From Brevibacterium luteolum (GTDB lineage Bacteria; Actinomycetota; Actinomycetes; Actinomycetales; Brevibacteriaceae): DNA of 64,000 bases. The stretch lies in contig NZ_JABEMC010000005.1 in the NCBI RefSeq assembly GCF_013004595.1, forward strand, positions 186,001 through 250,000. Reading direction: 5' to 3'. The stretch's first letter is position 1, and each line of letters opens with the position of its first letter. Positions 44,944-53,527 of the stretch are shown here, in pieces. Position numbers and translations under genes: made by a program. The notes below the pieces were generated by a model, which saw only the letters and a list, made by a program, of their open reading frames with translations, ran no database searches and had not been told where the DNA came from.

Positions 44944-45612
44944 ATGAGCACCAGCAGAGACCACATCGTCGAGGCGATCGTCACCGTCATCGCTGCAGGC
45001 GGCATCGAGAAGGCCACCGTCCGCACGGTCGCCAGTCAGGCCGGGGTGTCGATCGGCGCGGTCCAGCACCACTTCCCCAGCAAGGCCGCGATGCTGACCG
45101 CAGCGATGGAGGCGATCTCGGATGCTGTCACCGCCGACATCGAGGACTACCTCAGCACTTTGGAACCAGCCGGCACTCCTGCCGAAGCGGCCGGGCAGGC
45201 CGCCTCAGTGCTGCGCCACCTGTCCTTCATGCTCTGCTCGATCAGCGAGGACGACCTCGCTGCCGCCGGCATCTGGCTCGACTTCGTCGCCCTGTCCCGT
45301 GTCACCCCCTCACTCGCCGAGATCCACGCCCGCACATGGGCCCAGCTGCGGAAGCAGATGAGCGAACTCGTCACGGCAGCCCACCCGCACCATCCCGATC
45401 CCGAGGCGGCGGCCGGGTGGGCGCTGGCGACCTTCGACGGCATCGCCGTCTCCAGGGTGGCCGAGCCGCAGTTCATGACCGGCCCGCGGGCTGCAGCCCT
45501 GGCTGAGCGGACACTGGCGGCGATCGCCACGGAGGCAGTCGAGGCCCCCGGAACCGGCACCTCGGGAGCGGAGCCAGCCACCGCCTCGGCACCGGTGACC
45601 GGCACCGTCTGA
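44944..45612 (+). CDS. TetR family regulator
   Basis: 222 aa. HTH at residues 5-50 (IVEAIVTVIAAGGIEKATVR and VASQAGVSIGAVQHHFPSKA). The C-terminal domain is of the TetR_C_6 type common in actinobacterial repressors. The last 25 residues (TEAVEAPGTGTSGAEPATAS) are a low-complexity tail encoded partly by a GGCACCTCGGGAGCGG-type repeat. GAAGGA precedes the ATG. It probably represses itself and the divergent DUF418 gene. Confidence 0.9.
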   Translation: MSTSRDHIVEAIVTVIAAGGIEKATVRTVASQAGVSIGAVQHHFPSKAAMLTAAMEAISDAVTADIEDYLSTLEPAGTPAEAAGQAASVLRHLSFMLCSISEDDLAAAGIWLDFVALSRVTPSLAEIHARTWAQLRKQMSELVTAAHPHHPDPEAAAGWALATFDGIAVSRVAEPQFMTGPRAAALAERTLAAIATEAVEAPGTGTSGAEPATASAPVTGTV

Positions 45613-45631
45613 ACCACCGCCTCGGGCACGG
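45613..45631. repeat. Dispersed 19-bp repeat copy
   Basis: ACCACCGCCTCGGGCACGG, starting at the TetR stop codon. It is one base different from the copies at 48472 and 56140. Confidence 0.7.
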
Positions 45632-45807
45632 GGATGAGCGGACACGATTTGGACACAATCACCGGTGCCGCACAGCCGCCAGTGACTTGTGACATGCTTC
45701 ACGATAAGCTCATCGGCACACCGCACTTTCGGTGGGCGCCGGAGCACCGGCGCCGGGTTCGCACCACCCGGTGACAACCTCACCGCACCGCAACCAGGAG
45801 GAATTCC

Positions 45808-46629
45808 GTGAAGCGATCCTTGAGCATTGCTGCCCTGACGGCGGCATCAGTCCTAGTCCTGTCCGCCTGCGGCGGCAGCGGCGGAGACGACGGCAACGGC
45901 GCCGAAGGCTTCCAGCCCGTCTCCGGCGGCAAACTGACCCTGTGCTCCGACATCCCCTATGAGCCGTTCGAGTTCACCGACGAGAACAACGAGACCGTCG
46001 GCTTCGACATCGACCTGGCCAACAAGCTCGCCGAGCGTCTCGACCTCGAACTCGACGTCGTCACTACCGGCTTCGAAGCCATCGAATCAGGCTCCGCACT
46101 CGACACCGCGCAGTGCGACCTGGCGCTGTCGGGCATGTCGATCACCGAAGAGCGAGCGACGAAGTTCGACTTCTCCCACAAGTACCTGCTCGACAACCTC
46201 GGCCTCATGGTCACCAAGGAATCGGGCATCACATCACTCGATGAGCTCAAGGACAAAGAGGTCGGGGCTCAGCAGGCGACGACCGGTGAGGCGTATGCCA
46301 AGGACGCCGGAGCCAAGGTCGTGCAGTTCGAAGATTCCGGCCTGCTGACCCAGGCGATCACCTCGGGCCAGATCGACGCTGCGGTGGCGAACCTCTCGAC
46401 GATCTACGCCGCCACCCAGGCCAGCGACAAGCTCGAGCTCGCCGAGGACTACGACACCGACGAGGCACTCGGCGCCGGCTTCAAGAAGGGCAACACCGAA
46501 CTTGCCGATGAGTTCAACACGATGCTCGGCGAGATGTTCGAAGACGGCTCGTACGACGAGCTCGTCGACGAATGGTTCGGCGAGGTCGCCGATGCCGCGA
46601 AGGTCCCGGAGGACCAGCGCGGATCCTGA
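45808..46629 (+). CDS. Polar amino-acid ABC transporter substrate-binding lipoprotein 1
   Basis: 273 aa solute-binding protein family 3. Signal peptide with lipobox LSAC (Cys about residue 22), then CSDIPYEPFEFTDENNETVG, FDIDLANKLAERL and GMSITEERATKFDFSHKYL, the typical amino-acid-binding blocks. GTG start behind AGGAGG. It heads an operon with a permease, an ATPase and a second binding protein of about 60% visible identity. The ligand is probably a polar amino acid or a derivative. Confidence 0.93.
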   Translation: MKRSLSIAALTAASVLVLSACGGSGGDDGNGAEGFQPVSGGKLTLCSDIPYEPFEFTDENNETVGFDIDLANKLAERLDLELDVVTTGFEAIESGSALDTAQCDLALSGMSITEERATKFDFSHKYLLDNLGLMVTKESGITSLDELKDKEVGAQQATTGEAYAKDAGAKVVQFEDSGLLTQAITSGQIDAAVANLSTIYAATQASDKLELAEDYDTDEALGAGFKKGNTELADEFNTMLGEMFEDGSYDELVDEWFGEVADAAKVPEDQRGS

Positions 46630-46644
46630 TCCTGCTGCCCCGCA

Positions 46645-46684
46645 CCCGAGGCGGGCCGACGCACTGACGCCGGCCCGCCTCGGG
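46645..46684 (+). terminator. Hairpin between binding protein and permease genes
   Basis: CCCGAGGCGGGCCG and its complement form a perfect 14-bp stem with a 12-nt loop, 15 nt after the first binding-protein stop. Both arms carry the CCCGAGGCGG core of the dispersed repeat. It probably raises binding-protein mRNA relative to the downstream genes. Confidence 0.7.
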
Positions 46685-46782
46685 CACGGCAGGGTTGACA
46701 CACTGAGCGAGCGGCCAGCCGGCGGCGCGAACCGCAGCCGGGGCGGCAGCACGACTCCACCCACCCCACAAGGAGCTTTACG

Positions 46783-47574
46783 GTGGCAATGACTATGCGC
46801 CAGCGGGCACGCATGTCCCGCGGCATCCAGTACGCGATTCTCATCATCGCCGTCATCGTCGCGGCATTCCTCGCCGACTGGGGCACGATCTTCGGGAAGT
46901 TCTTCAACCCGCAGGTCATGGCCGACCAGTTCCCCGGCATCATCACGATCGCGCTGAAGAACACCCTCATCTACACCGCCCTGGGCTTCGTGCTCGGACT
47001 GGCGCTGGGCATCCTGCTCGCGCTCATGAAGATCTCCTCCGTCGGGCCCTACCGGTGGCTCTCGACCCTGTACATCGAGTTCTTCCGCGGGGTCCCGGCT
47101 CTGCTTGTGTTCATCGCGCTGGGCTACGGCATCCCATACGCCTTCGGCATGCGGATGGACACGTACCTCACCGTCATGCTTGCGCTGGGCATCGTGTCGT
47201 CTGCCTACATCGCCGAAACCCTGCGCGCCGGCCTGCAGGCCGTACCCAAGGGCCAGTACGAGGCGGCCCGCTCACTGGGCATGACGCACTCGCGGGCGAT
47301 GATCACGATCGTCATCCCGCAGGCGTTCCGCATCATCCTGCCGCCGCTGACGAACGAGATCATCCTCATGACGAAGGACTCCTCGCTCATCTACCTGCTC
47401 GGCCTTGCCGCCAGCCAGTACGAGCTGACGAAGTTCGGCCGCGAGGCGATCACCGCTCCCGAGGCGGGCCTGACCCCGCTGGTGGTCGCCGGTGCCTGCT
47501 ACCTCGTCATCACCGTGCCGCTGGGCATCCTGGCCCGGAGGTTCGAGTCCCGTACCGCCAAGATCAAGAAGTAG
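46783..47574 (+). CDS. Polar amino-acid ABC transporter permease
   Basis: 263 aa, HisM/GlnP-type. Hydrophobic helices with YIEFFRGVPALLVFIALGYG, the EAA-loop equivalent QYEAARSLGMTHSRAMITIV, and LTNEIILMTKDSSLIYLLGL. GTG start behind AAGGAG. The ATPase follows within 9 nt. As the only permease gene in the operon, it is expected to work as a homodimer. Confidence 0.94.
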   Translation: MAMTMRQRARMSRGIQYAILIIAVIVAAFLADWGTIFGKFFNPQVMADQFPGIITIALKNTLIYTALGFVLGLALGILLALMKISSVGPYRWLSTLYIEFFRGVPALLVFIALGYGIPYAFGMRMDTYLTVMLALGIVSSAYIAETLRAGLQAVPKGQYEAARSLGMTHSRAMITIVIPQAFRIILPPLTNEIILMTKDSSLIYLLGLAASQYELTKFGREAITAPEAGLTPLVVAGACYLVITVPLGILARRFESRTAKIKK

Positions 47575-47583
47575 GTGCCACCT

Positions 47584-48468
<885 letters not shown>

Positions 48469-48471
48469 GCA

Positions 48472-48510
48472 ACCACCGCCTCGGGAACGGGACACCCGCC
48501 TCGGGAACGG
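48472..48510. repeat. Two tandem copies of the dispersed repeat
   Basis: ACCACCGCCTCGGGAACGG at 48472-48490 and CACCCGCCTCGGGAACGG at 48493-48510, in the 78-nt gap between the ATPase and the second binding protein gene. The first copy is identical over 19 bases to the copy inside the ThDP gene at 56140. Confidence 0.8.
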
Positions 48511-48546
48511 GCCCGGGGCGTGAAGTCCACCAGCACAGGAGACGAC

Positions 48547-49371
48547 ATGACACGCACACGGCACCTCACCACACTCACCGCACTGGCTGCCGCCGGAGCC
48601 CTGATGCTCTCCGCCTGCGGCGGAAGCGGATCCGGCGCGACCGACGGCGGCAGCGACTACCAGCTGGCCAAGGACGGCAAGCTCATCATGTGCTCAACGC
48701 TGCCGTATGAGCCCTTCGAGTTCACCCGCGATGGAGAGTCGGTCGGATTCGACATCGACCTGGCGAAGAAGCTCGCCGAGCGGCTCGACCTGGAGTACGA
48801 GCTCGTCGACACCGGGTTCGAGGCGATCGAGTCGGCCTCGGTGCTCGACACGCAGCAGTGCGACATCTCGCTGGCGGGCATGACGATCACCGATGACCGG
48901 GCGACGAAGATGGACTTCACCGACGCCTACCTGCTCGACAACCTCGCGCTTATGGTGCGCAAGGACTCCGGCATCACGTCGATTGCCGAGCTCAGGGGCA
49001 AGGAGGTCGGCGTCAAACAGGCGACGACCGGTGAGAAGTACGCCCAGGAGCAGGGCGCGGAGACCGTGCAGTTCGAGGACAACACGATCATGATCCAGGC
49101 GATCAGCTCCGGGCAGGTCAACGCGATGGTCTCGAACGTGTCGATGATCTACTCTGCCGTACAGACTGATGACAACCTGGAGCTCGTCGAAAGCTACGAC
49201 ACCAACGAGCAGCTCGGCGCCGCGGTCGTCAAGGGCAACGACAAGCTGGCCGAGGAGTTCAACACGATGCTCGGCGAGATGTATGAGGACGGGTCGTATG
49301 ACGAGCTCGTCGACGAATGGTTCGGCGAGGTCGCTGATGCCGCGCGGATCCCGCCAGACCAGCGCGGCTGA
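48547..49371 (+). CDS. Polar amino-acid ABC transporter substrate-binding lipoprotein 2
   Basis: 274 aa, clear paralogue of the first binding protein (shared blocks LPYEPFEFT, VGFDIDLAKKLAERLDLEYE, NTMLGEMYEDGSYDELVDEW). Lipobox LSAC at about residue 23. The ATG is behind AGGAGAC. Having two binding proteins around one permease/ATPase pair widens or tunes substrate range. It is the last gene of the operon; the next structure is the 61-bp hairpin element. Confidence 0.93.
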   Translation: MTRTRHLTTLTALAAAGALMLSACGGSGSGATDGGSDYQLAKDGKLIMCSTLPYEPFEFTRDGESVGFDIDLAKKLAERLDLEYELVDTGFEAIESASVLDTQQCDISLAGMTITDDRATKMDFTDAYLLDNLALMVRKDSGITSIAELRGKEVGVKQATTGEKYAQEQGAETVQFEDNTIMIQAISSGQVNAMVSNVSMIYSAVQTDDNLELVESYDTNEQLGAAVVKGNDKLAEEFNTMLGEMYEDGSYDELVDEWFGEVADAARIPPDQRG

Positions 49372-49462
49372 GGGCGCGTGGCTGCTGGGCCGTGGGTGCT
49401 GGGCCGAGGGTGGCTGGAGCTGCCGATGGCCCTGAAACTGGCCGCGGCTCAGTGCCGTGAGA

Positions 49463-49523
49463 AAAGTTAGTAAAGTTGTTCATGGTTTTTCGAGCAGAAA
49501 CCATGAATAGCTTTACTAACTTT
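49463..49523 (+). repeat. Left 61-bp hairpin element
   Basis: Two 21-nt arms around a 19-nt centre. The left arm begins AAAGTTAGTAAAG and ends TTCAT, and the right arm is its near complement (ATGAATAGC to CTAACTTT). The only imperfect pairs are one G-U and one U-G when read as plus-strand RNA. The centre also pairs (GGTTT/AAACC), giving about 26 pairs in a row and a 9-nt loop. It is markedly AT-rich against its surroundings. An inverted homologue lies at 50306-50366. Confidence 0.85.
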
Positions 49524-49584
49524 CTCTGGTGATGGCCGGGGCGGCTTCTGACAGGACACGTTCGATGCAACTGTGGAGGAACCA

Positions 49585-50316
49585 ATGACCGATAACGCTT
49601 ACGCACATCCGCGATTGGCGAAGCTCTACGACGGCTTCGAAGGTGACCGCTCCGATCTCGACTGCTACGTCGAGGTGCTCAGCGAGGCGGGCGTGCGCTC
49701 GGTACTCGACGTTGGATGCGGCACCGGAGTGTTCGCACTGCGGCTCTCCGATCTGGGCTTGGAGGTCACCGGGGTCGATCCCGGCGCCGGCATGATTGAT
49801 GTCGCGCGTGCCAAGCCTGGCGCGGATGCGGTGAGGTGGATCGTCGGTGAAGCCGCAGACGCCCTGCCGATTCAAGTCGATGCGGTCACGATGACGGCCA
49901 ATGTCGCGATGGTCTTCACCTCCGACGATCACTGGGAAGCGACGTTACAGGCCATTCATGCCGCGCTGCGGCCTGGCGGGCTCCTCGCGTTCGAGTCGCG
50001 CAACCCCGCCGATCGCGGTTGGGACCGGTGGGGCCACCCTTATATGGAGATGGACGTAGCAGACGAGAGGATCGTGACATCGCAAGAGGTCACCTCCGTC
50101 AACCTGCCGCTCGTGACGTTCGTCGACACCAACCGGTTCCTCAGCGACGGAGAAGTGCTGACGTCCACGTCGACGCTGCGGTTCCGGGAGGAGGCGGAGA
50201 TTCGCACGTCCCTGAAGGAGTGCGGATTCACCGAGATCGACGTTCGCGATCTGCCCTATGCCCCGGGCCGCGGCTGGCTCGTCGTCTGCCGGAAGCCTGC
50301 GGGAGAAAGTTTGTAG
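49585..50316 (+). CDS. Class I SAM-dependent methyltransferase
   Basis: 243 aa. SAM-binding motif I is VLDVGCGTGVFALRL at about residue 45, with motif II EVTGVDPGAGMIDVAR and the post-motif AALRPGGLLAFESRNP. The substrate is unknown. GGAGGA precedes the ATG at 49585. Its last codons and the TAG stop fall inside the right hairpin element (the left arm starts at 50306), and a matching inverted element lies 62 nt before the start. Composition and flanks suggest a laterally acquired cassette. Confidence 0.9.
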   Translation: MTDNAYAHPRLAKLYDGFEGDRSDLDCYVEVLSEAGVRSVLDVGCGTGVFALRLSDLGLEVTGVDPGAGMIDVARAKPGADAVRWIVGEAADALPIQVDAVTMTANVAMVFTSDDHWEATLQAIHAALRPGGLLAFESRNPADRGWDRWGHPYMEMDVADERIVTSQEVTSVNLPLVTFVDTNRFLSDGEVLTSTSTLRFREEAEIRTSLKECGFTEIDVRDLPYAPGRGWLVVCRKPAGESL

Positions 50317-50366
50317 AGCTACTCATCTGATCCGGCCCTCAGAATATGAACAGCTCTACAAACTTT
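50306..50366 (-). repeat. Right 61-bp hairpin element, inverted homologue of the left one
   Basis: Same geometry as the left element: 21-nt arms and a 19-nt centre. Read on the minus strand its arms match the left element at 18 of 21 positions each, and several differences are paired changes on both arms. Its two imperfect pairs are G-U type only on the minus strand. The centre has its own short stem (CTGA/TCAG). It contains the methyltransferase stop codon. Confidence 0.85.
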
Positions 50367-50492
50367 GCGCGGACAGGGTTCGCTCCGGGGATTCGCTGGT
50401 CAGACTTTGGCCCTGCTGAGTGCTTCAGAGGGTCAAAGTGTGACCAGTCTTCAGAGAGCCCCAAGCAGGCCTGAACCAGCCGAGTTCAGCGA

Positions 50493-51764
50493 TCAGGCAA
50501 ACGCGGCGAGCACCTGGCCGACGGCCAGTCCGAGGAAGGTGCCGGCGAAGGCGCCGATGAGGGCGAAGAGCACACCGACCGGGACGAGCTGCCGGTTGAA
50601 GGCGCTCGCAACGACCGGGGCTGAGGCCACTCCACCGATGTTGGCCGTCGACGCCACGGCGATGCTGAACAGCTCGGTCTTCGTCGCCTTGGCGTACAGC
50701 ACCATGAGCACGAGGTGGATGAGCACCACCATGACGCCGGCAAGCAGGTACAGCGGCGCCTCGACGAGCGAGGTGAAGTCGGAGTCGGCGGCGATGACGC
50801 CGATGATGATGTAGAGCATGATCTGGGCGACTTCCGAAGAGCCGGGCATCTTGCCCCAGCGGGTCGAGCCGATGATGAGGCCGAGGACGGAGACGATGAG
50901 GATCGTCCACGTCGTCGAGGTCACGACGACGCCGATCTCCGGCAGCAGACCGCCGATCCATGTCGCCGCAGCTGAGGCGAACAGGCCCAGGGCGAGCACC
51001 CGGAACAGGGAGACGAGATCGAGAGTCTCCCCCGCCTCGGCGCCGGTGGCAGCGGGCGCGCCGGCGGCGGTAGACGCACCGGCCGCGGCAGGCGCGTCGG
51101 TGGCGGCGGGTGCACGGGTGGCGGCGGTGGAAGCGGTCGCGCCGGTGGCGGCGGGTGCTGTGGCGGAGGAGTGGACGTCGAGATAGGATGTGTCGGCTTT
51201 GGTCCAGGCGTTGAAGCGGTCGGAGACGGTGACCGAGGAGAACATCACGAGCAGCCACACGGAGTAGATGATCGTGTCGACGATGAGCACGTGGCCGAAG
51301 ACGTTCTCCGGGGCATCGAGGATCCCCTGTACGGCGACCATGTTGGCCGATCCACCGGTCCACGAGGCGGCGAGCGCGGACAGGCCCTTCCACGCCTCGG
51401 GGTCGAGCAGGCCGCGGAAGACGAGGAACGTCAGCACGAAACCGAGCAGGATCGACAGGGCCGAGGCCGCATAGGTCAGCAGCAGCTTGGGGCCGAGCTT
51501 GATGATCTGGCGGATGTCGCACTGGAAGAGCAGCAGCATGATCATCGCCGGCAGGAGCGCGTCCTTGACCCCGCCGCCGACGTCGGTGATCGAGTCGGAT
51601 TCGCCGAAGACGCCGATGGTGTTGAGCAGCGCGGCGATGAGGTAGAGGAACACGAAGCCGGGCACGAATCTGAAGACACGCACTCCGCGGCGCTTCTCCA
51701 GGTAGACGAGGACGGCTGAGATGGCGATGAGCAGGCTGAGGAAGAGGAATCCGTCGGTGATCAT
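50493..51764 (-). CDS. DUF819 family membrane protein
   Basis: 423 aa, about ten helices, YjcL-like. Recognisable blocks are LLPAMIMLLLFQCDIRQIIK, ASWTGGSANMVAVQGILD, and near the end IAVASTANIGGVASAPVVAS. Between helices 5 and 6 is a low-complexity insert of about 45 residues (Ala/Thr/Gly/Pro, for example APAATGATASTAATRAPAAT) that is not usual for the family. GGAG precedes ATG 51764. The fold resembles sodium-dependent carboxylate carriers; the substrate is unknown. It is divergent from the MFS gene. Confidence 0.87.
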   Translation of the reverse strand: MITDGFLFLSLLIAISAVLVYLEKRRGVRVFRFVPGFVFLYLIAALLNTIGVFGESDSITDVGGGVKDALLPAMIMLLLFQCDIRQIIKLGPKLLLTYAASALSILLGFVLTFLVFRGLLDPEAWKGLSALAASWTGGSANMVAVQGILDAPENVFGHVLIVDTIIYSVWLLVMFSSVTVSDRFNAWTKADTSYLDVHSSATAPAATGATASTAATRAPAATDAPAAAGASTAAGAPAATGAEAGETLDLVSLFRVLALGLFASAAATWIGGLLPEIGVVVTSTTWTILIVSVLGLIIGSTRWGKMPGSSEVAQIMLYIIIGVIAADSDFTSLVEAPLYLLAGVMVVLIHLVLMVLYAKATKTELFSIAVASTANIGGVASAPVVASAFNRQLVPVGVLFALIGAFAGTFLGLAVGQVLAAFA

Positions 51765-51922
51765 GAGGGGCTCCGGTTGGGGATGTGAGGGGCGGGTGCT
51801 CGGTAAGCGAAACCGGAGCTGAGGAGCCGCCGGCGTCACTGCCGAGCACGTGCCACGTTAGCAGGTGCGGGCATGTGACGCTGAGAGGAGCTGGGATGAC
51901 CGCGCACAGTGCAGCTGCACAG

Positions 51923-51998
51923 TGCATCGGCACAGCATTGCGGTTCGGATCTCATGTTTGTGCATCGGCACAGCTTCGCGGTTCGGATGTCACGTTTG
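51923..51998 (+). repeat. Tandem 38-bp direct repeat upstream of the MFS gene
   Basis: Two abutting 38-bp units (51923-51960 and 51961-51998) identical at 34 positions. Each runs from TGCATCGGCACAGC to a CACGTTTG/CATGTTTG end. A partial third copy may follow at 51999. It lies in the 353-nt gap between the divergent DUF819 and MFS genes, 120 nt before the MFS start. No other feature is visible in this gap. Confidence 0.75.
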
Positions 51999-52117
51999 TG
52001 CTTCAGCCCACACATGAGCCGGGCAGAGAGAGTAACGTGGTCCGGGGATACGCCTGTGCTCACGGCGCCCCGGCGCCCTCGCGGCCAGCCGCAGTCACCT
52101 ACGCTTCAGGAGATCCA

Positions 52118-53455
52118 ATGTCAGATCAGGCCGGCCCGTCCGAGACCGCCTCAGCGCGCGCCCCGTACATCGAGGTCGATGAGACCACCGCGCGCAAGGC
52201 CGCGACCGCCGCGCTCGTCGGCACGGCGATGGAGTGGTACGACTTCTTCCTCTTCACCACTGCGGCGGCCATCGTCTTCAACGTCCAGTACTTCCACTCC
52301 GAGGACCCGGCGATGGCCACCATCCAGTCCTTCGCCACGATGGGTGTCGGCTTCGTCGCCCGCCCGATCGGCGCTTTCGTCTTCGGCCACCTCGGCGACC
52401 GGATCGGCCGTAAGGCCGTCCTCATGATCACGATCATCGGCATCGGCGTGGCCACCGGCCTCATCGGCCTGCTGCCGACGTACTTCCAGATCGGCATCTG
52501 GGCGCCGATCGCGCTCGTCGCCCTGCGCATCGTCCAAGGTCTGGCCGTCGGCGGCGAATGGGGTGGCGCGGTCACCGTCGCCGTCGAGAACGCCCCGCCC
52601 GCCAAGCGCGCCCGCTACGCCGTGTTCCCGCAGATCGGCTCCCCGATCGGCACACTCATGTCCTCCGGCGGGTTCTTCCTCATGGCGGTCATCGTGCCCA
52701 CCCAGGCCTTCGACGCCTGGGGCTGGCGGATCCCGTTCCTCGCCGCGATCCCGCTGCTGCTCGTCGCCGTCTACATCCGCAAGCAGCTGGAGGAATCCCC
52801 GATCTTCCGCGAGCTCGAAGAGGCCGGTGAGAAGGAGTCCGCCCCGGTCCTCGAACTGTTCCGCAAGTCGTTCCCGCAGGTGCTCGTCGGGATGGGCGCG
52901 AACTTCCTCGGCGTCGGCGGGTTCTTCCTCGTCACCACCTTCGTCGTCTCCTACGGCACCGGCGTGCTCGGCATGACCAAGCCGCTCATGCTCGGCGCAA
53001 CCCTGGCCGCCGCTGCCATCGAGATCGTCGTGCTCATCTACTTCGGTCGCCTGGCCGAGCGCCTCGGCGTCTCCCGCGTGGCGGTCATCGGCAGTGTCGC
53101 GACGATTGTCATCGCCTTCCCGATCTTCCTCATGATCGAATCGACCGTCCCCGTGCTCGTGATCCTCGGCGTCACCATCGGCGTGGCCTGCCTGTCGATC
53201 CCGTACGCCGTCAACGGTGCGCTGACCACCGCACTGTTCCCGCCCTCGCACCGCCTGTCCGGTGTGGCGATCTCAGCGAACCTCTCAGCGATGGTCTCAG
53301 GCTTCGTGCCGATGCTCGCGACGGTGTTCCTCGCCGCGACCGACAACGCCTGGTGGCCGGCCCCGGCGATGCTTGCCGTCATCGCCGCGATCACCGGCAT
53401 CTGCTCGCTCATCGCCCCGCGGGTCTCCGAGGACATCCCCGGCTACCTGCGCTGA
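52118..53455 (+). CDS. MFS transporter, metabolite:H+ symporter (MHS) subfamily
   Basis: 445 aa, twelve predicted helices. MHS signatures are AMEWYDFFLFTTAAAIVFN at residue 32, the loop-2 motif GHLGDRIGRKAVLM, RIVQGLAVGGEWGGAVTVAV, and loop GRLAERLGVSRV in the second half. CAGGAG is 6 nt before the ATG. Family members import organic acids, betaines and similar compounds with protons; this one's substrate is not evident. A 38-bp repeat pair lies in its upstream region. Confidence 0.92.
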   Translation: MSDQAGPSETASARAPYIEVDETTARKAATAALVGTAMEWYDFFLFTTAAAIVFNVQYFHSEDPAMATIQSFATMGVGFVARPIGAFVFGHLGDRIGRKAVLMITIIGIGVATGLIGLLPTYFQIGIWAPIALVALRIVQGLAVGGEWGGAVTVAVENAPPAKRARYAVFPQIGSPIGTLMSSGGFFLMAVIVPTQAFDAWGWRIPFLAAIPLLLVAVYIRKQLEESPIFRELEEAGEKESAPVLELFRKSFPQVLVGMGANFLGVGGFFLVTTFVVSYGTGVLGMTKPLMLGATLAAAAIEIVVLIYFGRLAERLGVSRVAVIGSVATIVIAFPIFLMIESTVPVLVILGVTIGVACLSIPYAVNGALTTALFPPSHRLSGVAISANLSAMVSGFVPMLATVFLAATDNAWWPAPAMLAVIAAITGICSLIAPRVSEDIPGYLR

Positions 53456-53484
53456 GTCGATTGGCTCCGGCGGCCCGGGGGCTG

Positions 53485-53502
53485 CCGTTCCCGAGGCGGT
53501 GG
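53485..53502. repeat. Dispersed repeat copy between convergent genes
   Basis: CCGTTCCCGAGGCGGTGG, the reverse complement of the 48472 copy over 18 bases. It lies in the 72-nt gap between the MFS and ATPase genes. Confidence 0.7.
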
Positions 53503-53527
53503 CCGACGGCCGACGCTGCGCCCGGCG

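Noticed and set aside
49463..50366. Integron attC-like pair
   Set aside because: The R box pattern (RYYYAAC at the 5' end, GTTRRRY at the 3' end) is absent, the elements are inverted and not direct, and there is no integron integrase nearby.
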